A stretch of 64,000 nucleotides of DNA from NCBI RefSeq assembly GCF_002964605.1, contig NZ_PQDH01000011.1:39864-103863 (forward strand), given 5' to 3'. The stretch comes from Vallitalea okinawensis. Lineage in GTDB: Bacteria; Bacillota; Clostridia; Lachnospirales; PQDH01. Shown here piece by piece: positions 16,776 through 24,759 of the stretch. The position numbers and the translations under genes were made by a program. The notes under the pieces are model-generated. The model saw only the letters and a list, made by a program, of their open reading frames with translations. It ran no database searches and was not told the DNA's origin. Position 1 is the first letter of the stretch; each line of letters starts with the position of its first letter.

Positions 16776-17858
16776 ATGAGAGTTCTTGTGACAACAGCAG
16801 ATTATCCAGATAACAATGGAAAGGTAACCTTGATGTATATACATACGCGTAATATATATTATTTAGAACATGGAATTGATGTTACAGTGCTTAGTTTTCG
16901 AGCTATTGAGGACTATGTTATTGAAGGAATAAAAGTAATTGGTTTGGAATCTTACAAAAAATACAAGGAGGATTATGATGTTTTAATACTGCACGCTACT
17001 AATATACGTAATCACTTCATATTTTTGAAATTATACGGAAATCATTTTAGGAAATTTATATTTTTCTATCATGGACATGAAGTGTTGCGATGTAATATGG
17101 TTTACTCAAAACCATATAGTTATGTTAGAAAAAGTAAAATTAAAGCATTTGTGCAAAACGTATATGATTCCTTTAAATTGAGTGTGTGGAGATATTATCT
17201 TCCATCTATTGAAGAAAAATCATATTTTGTTTTTGTGAGTAATTGGATGAAAGAAGAGTTTTTAAAGTGGACTAAAATTGAACCTGAGGTTTTAAATGGA
17301 CGTAGCTCAATTACTTATAACAGTATTGGTAAAGATTTTGAAAATCTTGTTTTCATGCCAAAAGGAGAAAAGAAATATGATTTTGTGACAATAAGAAGTA
17401 ATATTGATGGATCAAAATATTCAATTGATGTTGTAAACCAGATAGCTAAAAATACACCTGAGAAAAAATTCCTTGTTATAGGGAAAGGTAAATTTTTTAG
17501 TCATTATGAAAAAGCAGCAAATTTAGATTGGGAAAACAAGACATTGAGTCATAAAGAAATTGTTGACATCCTACAAGCATCAAGATTCGCATTGATGCCT
17601 ACAAGAACAGATGCACAAGGATTAATGATGTGTGAAATGGCTGCTTTTGGAATTCCATTAATTACTTCTGATATACCTGTATGTCATGAAATATTTGGAG
17701 CATTTGATAACGTATATTATATCAATAATGATGATGATAACAATTCTCTTTCTGATTTCACGCCAGACAAAAGCAGATGCATTAAGCACAAGAAATACTA
17801 TAAGGATAATACAGTTCAAGATGAGGTTAGATTAATAGAAAGGGTCATGAAGTCATGA
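16776..17858 (+). CDS. Glycosyltransferase family 4
   Basis: 360 residues from the ATG at 16776, which follows GGAGG by 10 nt; an in-frame GTG at 16746 lies upstream of that site. GT-B fold: RVLVTTADYPDNNGKVTLMY at the N-terminus, FVFVSNWMKEEF in the middle, and the nucleotide-binding part LMPTRTDAQGLMMCEMAAFG near residues 280-300, where the usual E-x-x-A-x-G pattern is kept. Weakly similar to typical members at the N-terminus. Its last codons overlap the polymerase start by 4 bp (ATGA). Confidence 0.85.
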   Translation: MRVLVTTADYPDNNGKVTLMYIHTRNIYYLEHGIDVTVLSFRAIEDYVIEGIKVIGLESYKKYKEDYDVLILHATNIRNHFIFLKLYGNHFRKFIFFYHGHEVLRCNMVYSKPYSYVRKSKIKAFVQNVYDSFKLSVWRYYLPSIEEKSYFVFVSNWMKEEFLKWTKIEPEVLNGRSSITYNSIGKDFENLVFMPKGEKKYDFVTIRSNIDGSKYSIDVVNQIAKNTPEKKFLVIGKGKFFSHYEKAANLDWENKTLSHKEIVDILQASRFALMPTRTDAQGLMMCEMAAFGIPLITSDIPVCHEIFGAFDNVYYINNDDDNNSLSDFTPDKSRCIKHKKYYKDNTVQDEVRLIERVMKS

Positions 17859-19093
17859 TTATTCGTATAAATAAAAATAAAAGAAAATATGCAATAATTA
17901 AGGCGGCGTTTGCGCTATTTCTTTTTTCCTCGACGGTTTTTTGGGAAGAGAATAGCCTGGATTTATTATTGGCTTCAGGGATAGTAATAATAGCATTAAC
18001 AGTGATAACTATTATAAATGGGAAAATATATTCAAATGCTATAATTAATTGCAGAGTGATTTGGTGGATTGTAGCTAATTTTATAGTATTTGAAATATAT
18101 GGGCTAATATTTTTGCGAGCAGGATCATTTAATTGGGATTTTGTTGGATTTAATGGTGTTTTGCTAGTGTGCATATCAATAATGTGTTTGTCTATACCAT
18201 CAACAGAAGAACTTGTTAATATAATAGCAACGTCGTGTAAAATTGGCATTTTTGCAACTGCTATATATATATATGCTAATACTATTAATTTTAGTAATAT
18301 TTCATTTGGAACGAGATTTGGGGATGCACTTAGTGGTAATGTAAATACAGTTGCAACGTGTTTCGCAATGATGTATCTACCCGTTATTTATACAGTGGCG
18401 ATAAAGAAAAAAAGGGATATTTTTGGAATTATATGTTGTTTAGTGGCATTGGTCTGTATGTTGATGACGGGATCAAAAAAAGGCATGTTGGTCATATTAA
18501 TATCATTTATTATGATTATGTTTCTGTACAAGAAACCGTTAAAGTACTTTATCTTTCCAATTATCATTATAGTTGGAATCTATGCTGTTTTTAATGTACC
18601 AGAACTCTATAACACGGTTGGTTATAGGATTGTGGATATGCTAGCATCGTTTGGAATTGGAACAGCAGTAACAGCAGCTCAATCAACATCAATTAGGAAA
18701 GACTTAATTGTTATGGGATTAAAATCATTTTGGAACAGCCCTATATTCGGTGGCGGTATGAATTATTTTCAATTTATCAACAATGCAAGATATTATTCCC
18801 ATAATAATTTCGTTGAGATTTTAAACGGTTTTGGGGTAATTGGATTGGCTTTATTTTACGGAATATCATTGAAGTCACTAAGATTTTTTTGTGGGCAGCG
18901 TAAACGAGTATATCAAGACAAAGAATCAATATATATTTTTTGTATTACTATGATTGTGATGAAATTAACACTTGATATGGCTATGGTTTCTTTTTCAAGT
19001 TTAGGAATTTATTATTTACCGTTTTTGTTTCCCGCAATGATAATGTACAAAGAGAGGAGACTGAAACAAGAACGGGGAAAGGCATCAAATTAA
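17855..19093 (+). CDS. Polysaccharide polymerase / O-antigen-ligase-like membrane protein (Wzy)
   Basis: 412 residues with about ten to eleven transmembrane helices. The RYYSHNNFVEILNGFGVIGL motif with His-Asn and Glu before a GxxG helix is the Wzy_C signature. It sits in the only position of the locus suited to a polymerase, and a Wzx flippase lies downstream. It would join lipid-linked repeat units outside the membrane, with chain length set by the CpsC/CpsD proteins. It overlaps the preceding glycosyltransferase by 4 bp. Confidence 0.85.
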   Translation: MIIRINKNKRKYAIIKAAFALFLFSSTVFWEENSLDLLLASGIVIIALTVITIINGKIYSNAIINCRVIWWIVANFIVFEIYGLIFLRAGSFNWDFVGFNGVLLVCISIMCLSIPSTEELVNIIATSCKIGIFATAIYIYANTINFSNISFGTRFGDALSGNVNTVATCFAMMYLPVIYTVAIKKKRDIFGIICCLVALVCMLMTGSKKGMLVILISFIMIMFLYKKPLKYFIFPIIIIVGIYAVFNVPELYNTVGYRIVDMLASFGIGTAVTAAQSTSIRKDLIVMGLKSFWNSPIFGGGMNYFQFINNARYYSHNNFVEILNGFGVIGLALFYGISLKSLRFFCGQRKRVYQDKESIYIFCITMIVMKLTLDMAMVSFSSLGIYYLPFLFPAMIMYKERRLKQERGKASN

Positions 19094-19149
19094 TGAGTTT
19101 AGAAAATGAATAGTATATTTTTATTCTTCGAAACTATTTTACTAAGGAG

Positions 19150-19440
19150 ATTTATAAATAAATGTATATCGGTTTGTAATACAGAGCTCCTTTTTAAAGG
19201 CAAAGAAAATGGGGTATCCTCATCAGGTGTTAGTATTGTAGTAGCAAACAATATTACAATACGGTAAGGAACTTATATTACAGAGAGAGACTTTGTTGTA
19301 AATTGAGGGAAAATTATTATTGAAGATAATTATCTGATTAATATAGCGTCCATATAGAACAGATATAACTATAGTTATGTTGAACACAAAAGAATATGGT
19401 AAGTATGTTGAACACAAAAGAATATGGTAAGTATGTTGGA
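19150..19440 (+). pseudogene. Decayed gene, perhaps a left-handed beta-helix acyltransferase
   Basis: One frame reads CISVCNTELLFKGKENGVSS, then SGVSIVVANNITIR, a stop, GTYITERDFVVN, a stop, GKIIIEDNYLINIAS and another stop. The spacing of Ile/Val pairs around NITIR-GTYI resembles hexapeptide-repeat acetyltransferases. The match is from memory and weak, but the persistence of one protein-like frame through three stops argues for a real former gene. Confidence 0.35.
19377..19432. repeat. Two perfect tandem copies of a 28-bp unit
   Basis: 19377-19404 and 19405-19432 are identical; the first 6 bases of a third copy follow. It lies in the 3' end of the decayed gene, so it is probably a slip duplication after loss of function. 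Confidence 0.85.
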
Positions 19441-19481
19441 ATTCCAACAAAAAAATAGGACGCGGAGGTTAGGAGCTAAAG

Positions 19482-20588
19482 ATGTCTAAAAAAAGAATAT
19501 TGATTATTCATCCATCCCTCGGCAGTGGAGGGGCAGAAAAAATAATAGCATTTGTTTCAAACTGCTTAATAAAAGAGTATTCAGTGACCCTGCTATTATT
19601 GCAAAAGAATAGGCGCACATTGCCAGTTGATGCTAATATAGCTGTGATAGAAACCGAATGTTATTCCACTTTGCCAATAATAAGTAAGCAGGTTATTAGA
19701 GGATTTAAGGATACCAATAAGCTTATTAGTGAAATAAAGTATCAAGTCAAATCGGTAAAACCTGATTTGTTGATTTGTTTTGATTTGCGAGTTTTATTAG
19801 CATCCAGAATAGCTATGGCAAATAAATCAAACCAAATTCTATTTTCTGAAAGGGCAGATCCTTATGAAAACCCAAGATATTGGCAATTTTTATTGAGGCG
19901 AATTTATAAGAAAATAGGTTATGTTGTGTTTCAAACTAAAGAAGCTAGAAATTATTATGGGGGTATAGTTGATTCAAAATCTACTGTAATTCCTAATCCG
20001 GCATTATCTCGAAATCTGGAGACTAGTTCCCTAAATATAGTGAATAGAGAAAGTTATATATTTACGGCGGGGAGATTTCAGCACAGAAAGGGATTTGACA
20101 TATTAATACAAGCTTTCGCTGAAATGATAAAGTTTGAAGCAAAGTATAGGTTAAAAATATATGGTGAGGGAGAAGAAAAAGAGTCCCTAAATAAATTAGT
20201 TTTGGAGAATGGAATTGAAGATAAGGTTGAAATTCTTCCTCCAGTATCTGGAGTTATAGAAAAAAATAACAATGCGGAATTATTTGTTTTACCATCAAGA
20301 TCAGAAGGAATTCCTAATATTATGATTGAAGCTATGATGGCTGAAATTCCTTGTATTGCATCTGACTGTTCGCCGGGTGGAGCAAAACTTTTATCTGAGA
20401 ATGGACAGGTTTGTTTATTAGCAAATAATGACGATTATAAATCTTTAGCAGAAAAATTGGTTTATGCGGCCAGAAATAAAAGTAATATGGAAAACATGGC
20501 GAAAAAAGCAAAAAAAAGCTTATCAAGATTTGATGCTGAAAAAATAGCTGGAGAGTGGAGAAATGTTGTTAAGGAGATCATCGGGTAA
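19482..20588 (+). CDS. Glycosyltransferase family 4
   Basis: 368 residues, GT-B fold. The N-terminal acceptor domain has IHPSLGSGGAEKIIAFV. The donor domain has FTAGRFQHRKGFDILIQAF, LKIYGEGEEKESL and the E-x7-E motif in SRSEGIPNIMIEAMMAEIP near residues 270-288. It is the most canonical GT4 of the locus, of the type that uses UDP-N-acetylhexosamines or galactose; the donor is not certain. AGGAG-type sequence precedes the ATG. The next gene overlaps it by 26 bp. Confidence 0.92.
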   Translation: MSKKRILIIHPSLGSGGAEKIIAFVSNCLIKEYSVTLLLLQKNRRTLPVDANIAVIETECYSTLPIISKQVIRGFKDTNKLISEIKYQVKSVKPDLLICFDLRVLLASRIAMANKSNQILFSERADPYENPRYWQFLLRRIYKKIGYVVFQTKEARNYYGGIVDSKSTVIPNPALSRNLETSSLNIVNRESYIFTAGRFQHRKGFDILIQAFAEMIKFEAKYRLKIYGEGEEKESLNKLVLENGIEDKVEILPPVSGVIEKNNNAELFVLPSRSEGIPNIMIEAMMAEIPCIASDCSPGGAKLLSENGQVCLLANNDDYKSLAEKLVYAARNKSNMENMAKKAKKSLSRFDAEKIAGEWRNVVKEIIG

Positions 20589-21504
20589 AAAAAATAGAAG
20601 TAAGATTGCGATTACCGTTAAAGACGCAATTTTGAAGGTGTTTTATTCGCCGATAGGAAGAATGATTCCTGATAAAAATTATATCATGATTATGTATAGA
20701 TTGAGAGCTAGAAAACATTTGAACCTCGATACCCCGATGTCGTTTAATGAAAAGTTACAGTGGTTAAAATTATATGATCGTAAACCCGTATATACCTCCA
20801 TGGTGGATAAGCATGAGGCAAAGGGCTATGTGAAGGATAAGATTGGTGAAGAACATATAATACCAACATTAAGCGTGTGGGAAAGCTTTGATGACATTGA
20901 TTTTTCAAAGTTACCGGATCAATTTGTTTTGAAATGCACACATGATTCTGGGGGATTGGTTATTTGTCGTGATAAAAGTTGTTTAGATGTTGATGAGGCT
21001 AGAAAAAAAATCAACAAATGCTTGAAAAGGAATTTCTATTATGTTGGTCGTGAATGGCCATATAAAAATGTTAAACCTAGAATCATTGCAGAAAAGTATA
21101 TGGTTGATGGTCAAGAAAGTGAACATGATATCGGGCTGACTGATTACAAGTTTTTCTGCTTTAATGGGAAACCAAAATTTCTTTATGTTTCTAAAAATTT
21201 AACTAATCATACTTATGCAAGAATAAGTTTTGCAACTTTAGATTGGAAATTGTCACCGTTTTATAGAAATGATTATCAGCCGTTTAAAGAGTTGCCAGAG
21301 AAGCCAAAATGCTTCGAAGAAATGATTTGTTTAGCAGAAAAATTATCTCAAGGAATGAAATTTTTACGTGTTGATTTATATGAAGTAAAAGGGAAAGTTT
21401 ATTTTTCTGAATTAACATTTTGCCCTTGTAATGGACTGTTTCCATTTGAACCTCCAGAATGGGATTATAAGCTTGGAGAAATGATTGATTTGGATGAGTT
21501 TTAA
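20563..21504 (+). CDS. TupA-like ATP-grasp protein (teichuronopeptide-type decoration)
   Basis: 313 residues. MSFNEKLQWLKLYDRKPVYT, DKHEAKGYVKDKIGEEHIIP and FVLKCTHDSGGLVICRDKS are the signature of the TupA-like ATP-grasp family, often mislabelled glycosyltransferase. The ATP-grasp part continues with IIAEKYM and DYKFFCFNGKPKFLYVS. These enzymes are thought to link amino acids or similar groups to cell-surface polymers. The gene begins inside the end of the GT4 gene (26-bp overlap), so they are co-translated. The first ~15 residues are basic and may not be part of the fold. Confidence 0.85.
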   Translation: MLLRRSSGKKNRSKIAITVKDAILKVFYSPIGRMIPDKNYIMIMYRLRARKHLNLDTPMSFNEKLQWLKLYDRKPVYTSMVDKHEAKGYVKDKIGEEHIIPTLSVWESFDDIDFSKLPDQFVLKCTHDSGGLVICRDKSCLDVDEARKKINKCLKRNFYYVGREWPYKNVKPRIIAEKYMVDGQESEHDIGLTDYKFFCFNGKPKFLYVSKNLTNHTYARISFATLDWKLSPFYRNDYQPFKELPEKPKCFEEMICLAEKLSQGMKFLRVDLYEVKGKVYFSELTFCPCNGLFPFEPPEWDYKLGEMIDLDEF

Positions 21505-21706
21505 TAATTAAAATAAAATCAAAAAATTACACTGTTAAAGTATCTAGGGTTTAGTCCAAAGTAAATAGTCTTTTGATTAAGTTCGAGTCTTTATGTTATA
21601 TTCAATGTTTATTATGATGAGATTTTGAAGAAGAAGTGACATTTAAAGGTATCACCTATTTTCCTAAAATATAAAATTGAACATGTGATTCTATTAGGAG
21701 GTTAAT

Positions 21707-22588
21707 ATGAATAACAAATACTTTAGGTCAGAAATACATTCCTATCTAGATGATTTATATACAGAATTTGAAGAATATCAAAATGATGTTTTAGAAACGT
21801 TAATAGAATTTAATAGACTGTGTAGCCTAAGAAATATTGAGTATTATGTCGGTTTTGGTTCTCTGTTAGGATTCTTCAGAAATGGCAACTTGCTACCATG
21901 GGATTATGACATAGATGTTATCGTACCAATATATGAAAAGAAAAAATTGATTAAAACATTAAATAAAGAATTGGATCCAAAATTTTATTATTATTGTCCT
22001 GAGGTAGATGAGAAATGTAGACATTATTGTATAAGGATTACAAAAAAAGATTTTAACTCATCTGCAATACATATGGATATATTTTTCTTAATAGGAGCTC
22101 CTGAAGATAAGAATAAACGTGAAGGATTTAGAAAAAAAGTTAAAAAAATAAATAGGATACGAAAAATAAAGTTAGTTAATGCAAAAGAAGAGTCTATGGG
22201 GATAAATACTTTTCGGATCGCTAGAAATATAAAAAAAATAATTTATTTTCCTATCTCAATAAAGGTACTAAATCTTTTTTATAATTATCTTTGCCATAAA
22301 ATAAATTATGAAAATGCAAAGTATGTAACAACTATGCAAGCTGCGGCAGACACATACAACAAAAACATATTTGGGAAACCAACAATAATAGAAATTAAAG
22401 GGAATAAATTTAAAGCCCCATCAGATATTATAGGATTTCTTAACTCAACGTATAGTAATTATGAAAGTATACCACCTATTTGTTCAAGATTTGATGAATT
22501 TTATCAATCAATACAAAGACTTAAATATTTTAACAACGGTAATAAAGTATTAAATAAGAGTGATTTTCAGATTAATAATTATAAATAA
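21707..22588 (+). CDS. LicD-family phosphotransferase
   Basis: 293 residues. The nucleotidyltransferase-fold signature is clear: YYVGFGSLLGFFRNGNLLPW followed by DYDIDVIV with the Asp-x-Asp metal site at about residues 66-70. LicD proteins transfer phosphocholine or related phospho-groups from a CDP-activated donor to a glycan. A LicC-like cytidylyltransferase lies two genes downstream and could make that donor. AGGAGG stands upstream of the ATG. Confidence 0.88.
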   Translation: MNNKYFRSEIHSYLDDLYTEFEEYQNDVLETLIEFNRLCSLRNIEYYVGFGSLLGFFRNGNLLPWDYDIDVIVPIYEKKKLIKTLNKELDPKFYYYCPEVDEKCRHYCIRITKKDFNSSAIHMDIFFLIGAPEDKNKREGFRKKVKKINRIRKIKLVNAKEESMGINTFRIARNIKKIIYFPISIKVLNLFYNYLCHKINYENAKYVTTMQAAADTYNKNIFGKPTIIEIKGNKFKAPSDIIGFLNSTYSNYESIPPICSRFDEFYQSIQRLKYFNNGNKVLNKSDFQINNYK

Positions 22589-22624
22589 TCAATAATACAT
22601 TCAAGGAAATAGGGGGCTTTAAAA

Positions 22625-23227
22625 ATGTCAGATTATGTGTTTTTGTTTGACCTTGATGCAACAATTACTCGAGTAGAAATTTTACCAGAATTATCTAGAG
22701 AATTAGGAATGTATGATAAAATGAGGGATTTAACTGAAAAAACTATGAGAGGTGAGATACCATTTAGAGACAGCTTTTTAGAGCGTGTTAACCTACTTAA
22801 AAATTTGCCTATAAGCCAAGTTGCTGATTTTGTTGAAAATATTCCATTGAATGATAAGTTAGCTGATTTTATCATGAATAATAATGAAAGATGTTATATT
22901 GTTACTGGAAATTTGGATGTATGGATACAAAGACTTATGATTAAGCTTAAGGTATCAAATCATGTATTTTGTTCAACGACATCTCACAAAGAGGATAAGC
23001 TATTGAAGGTAAATAGCGTTATAGATAAAGCAAAAGTAATTGAGCAATTCATATCACCAGTAGTGGCTGTTGGAGATGGTAGCAACGATTCAGAAATGAT
23101 AGGTATGGCACAAATTGGTATAGGATATGGTGGAGTGAGACCAGTTGCATATTCTACATTATGCAATTCTAAGTTTGCAATTTATGAGGAGGGGAAATTA
23201 TGTCAATTCCTACAACGATTGTTATAA
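22625..23227 (+). CDS. HAD-superfamily phosphatase (SerB-like)
   Basis: 200 residues. All four HAD motifs are visible: FDLDATIT with D9 and D11, YIVTGN with T94, K135/K137, and GDGSNDSEM with D151 and D155. The helical cap (residues ~16-80) fits subfamily IB, as in phosphoserine phosphatase. It lies between LicD and a LicC-like cytidylyltransferase and overlaps the latter by 28 bp, so its substrate is probably a phosphorylated small alcohol or sugar of the same pathway, not phosphoserine. This is inferred from context. Confidence 0.85.
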   Translation: MSDYVFLFDLDATITRVEILPELSRELGMYDKMRDLTEKTMRGEIPFRDSFLERVNLLKNLPISQVADFVENIPLNDKLADFIMNNNERCYIVTGNLDVWIQRLMIKLKVSNHVFCSTTSHKEDKLLKVNSVIDKAKVIEQFISPVVAVGDGSNDSEMIGMAQIGIGYGGVRPVAYSTLCNSKFAIYEEGKLCQFLQRLL

Positions 23228-23847
23228 GTTGTGCTGGAATGGGATCTAGATTAGGGTTAGGTTGTCCTAAGTCCTTAGTTGAAATCGATGGTAAGCCACT
23301 AATAATTAGGCAGCTTGAAATGCTACAAAATTATGATGATATAAGAATAGTAGTTGGATATCAAATGGAAAAAGTAATAGAAGTTGTTTCATTATATCGG
23401 AAAGATATTGTTTTTGCAATTAACAATAATTACATGAACACAGGCACTGGAGCAAGCTTTTGTATTGGTGCTGAAAATTCTAGAGAGTATGTTGTTTCTT
23501 TGGATGGTGATTTACTTGTTAATCCACAAGATTTGCAAGATGTACTAAAAGTAAAGGATGAATTTATTTGTGGTACTGACCCATCAACCGATAATCCCGT
23601 ATTGATGGATACTACACAGGAAAATGGTTCGTTAGTAGTAAAAGAGTTTTCACGTGAACGTGGTCAGTATGAGTGGACAGGTTTAATGAAAATAAAAAAA
23701 GAGCATATCAGTGCGGTAAGAGGACATGTTTATACAATACTAGAGCCTCTTTTGCCACTGCCTATGAAATATATTAGAACTAAGGAAATAGATACACTTG
23801 ATGATTACGACAGAGCTGTTGAATGGGTAAGAAATGGATATTTATAA
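23200..23847 (+). CDS. Nucleotidyltransferase, LicC-like (CTP:phospho-alcohol type)
   Basis: 215 residues. ISCAGMGSRLGLGCPKSLVE is the nucleotide-binding loop with catalytic Arg17 and Lys24. INNNYMNTGTGASF and VVSLDGDLLV supply the acceptor and metal sites, and KEIDTLDDYDRAVEW is the usual C-terminal segment. The short length matches LicC-type cytidylyltransferases more than hexose-1-phosphate enzymes. A GGAGGGG site 9 nt upstream supports the start inside the HAD gene. No choline kinase (LicA) or transporter (LicB) is present here, so the activated group may not be choline. Confidence 0.85.
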   Translation: MSIPTTIVISCAGMGSRLGLGCPKSLVEIDGKPLIIRQLEMLQNYDDIRIVVGYQMEKVIEVVSLYRKDIVFAINNNYMNTGTGASFCIGAENSREYVVSLDGDLLVNPQDLQDVLKVKDEFICGTDPSTDNPVLMDTTQENGSLVVKEFSRERGQYEWTGLMKIKKEHISAVRGHVYTILEPLLPLPMKYIRTKEIDTLDDYDRAVEWVRNGYL

Positions 23848-24759
23848 TTTTATCTTAAATTACAATAGTAAATTGAACTCGTGAACTAACTGGCGCAGAC
23901 GTTATTACTCATAAGATAATTGAGATAAATTTCATATATACCTCAAGGGTTCTTCTACGCTAAGGCAATTCAAAATCTTTCTTAAGAGTGACCTACACTA
24001 GCAACCATGTCAAGTAAGTCCATTGAGAAGTCTCTAAAGCTTTTACAGTTAGGGATAGATTATCTGGTTATGTTATAGTACCTCTTACCTGATCATCTTT
24101 CTCCCGAGAAGTAGGGATGGGTTTTGATTGATGATACCCAGTAATATCTTATGTTCTGTTATACCCTCGATTTAGTTGATCGTCATATCTTGACGATAAA
24201 TCTAGATTTATAATGTCTATAAGGTCCAAATTCAAGTAATTATAAAGGATTTTAATGTATGCTATTGCATCTCTAGAGGATATCTTGTTCATTTGACCTC
24301 TATAACAAATGACGTCAAAAGGATGGACATTCTTATGCAAGGTATGAAATACATGATTGATGGAGACTTCAGATGAGAGTAGTTTAAATTTAGTGTGGTT
24401 ATTTTTTTGAAAAAACAAAAGAATAACTAACCTGTATTAGGATGGCGAATAGGTGGTTTCTTTTTCTTGCTTTATTTGATTAGTCGTATCACGTCGAAGT
24501 GTGTTCTTTATTTTGATCGCGAAGCGGTTCATACTTTTTGTTATGGGTTAATGATCTTAGTTCATCAGCATATAGTGCAGCGAATTTTGATAGTTACACT
24601 TTATGTTTTCTATAAAAATTAAGCAAGCCATTTTATACTCACCTAATATTCTAAAAATAGTCAATAAAACTAAAGAAAACAATCAGATAAATCTATATGC
24701 TTTAAGATTGTTCTCATAGGTAATGAAAGCGTTTGAATATCAGATAATGGAGGGCTATT
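23848..24759. other. 912-bp gap without an intact gene
   Basis: No convincing gene. The base composition is less AT-rich than the neighbours in places (for example near 24510-24540). A minus-strand frame at 24149-24418 gives 89 residues with a protein-like stretch (ISSRDAIAYIKILYNYLNLD) but no family that I recognise, and no intact start context. A plus-strand piece near 24010-24065 (SKSIEKSLKLLQLGIDYLV) faintly recalls aldo/keto reductases. I read the gap as decayed genes from an earlier version of the locus. Confidence 0.4.

Larger units (their letters stand above)
19094..19481. other. Intergenic gap with decayed gene and short tandem repeat
   Basis: A continuous frame with several stop codons (about 19150-19440) and two tandem 28-bp units (19377-19432). 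Otherwise AT-rich and without an intact gene. Confidence 0.5.

Noticed and set aside
19377..19432. 28-bp tandem units as a CRISPR or plasmid iteron
   Set aside because: Only two perfect adjacent copies, no spacers and no replication gene nearby.
24149..24418. Minus-strand frame of 89 codons in the large gap
   Set aside because: Partly protein-like, but it has no recognisable family and no convincing ribosome binding site, so I report it only as possible decayed sequence within the gap.
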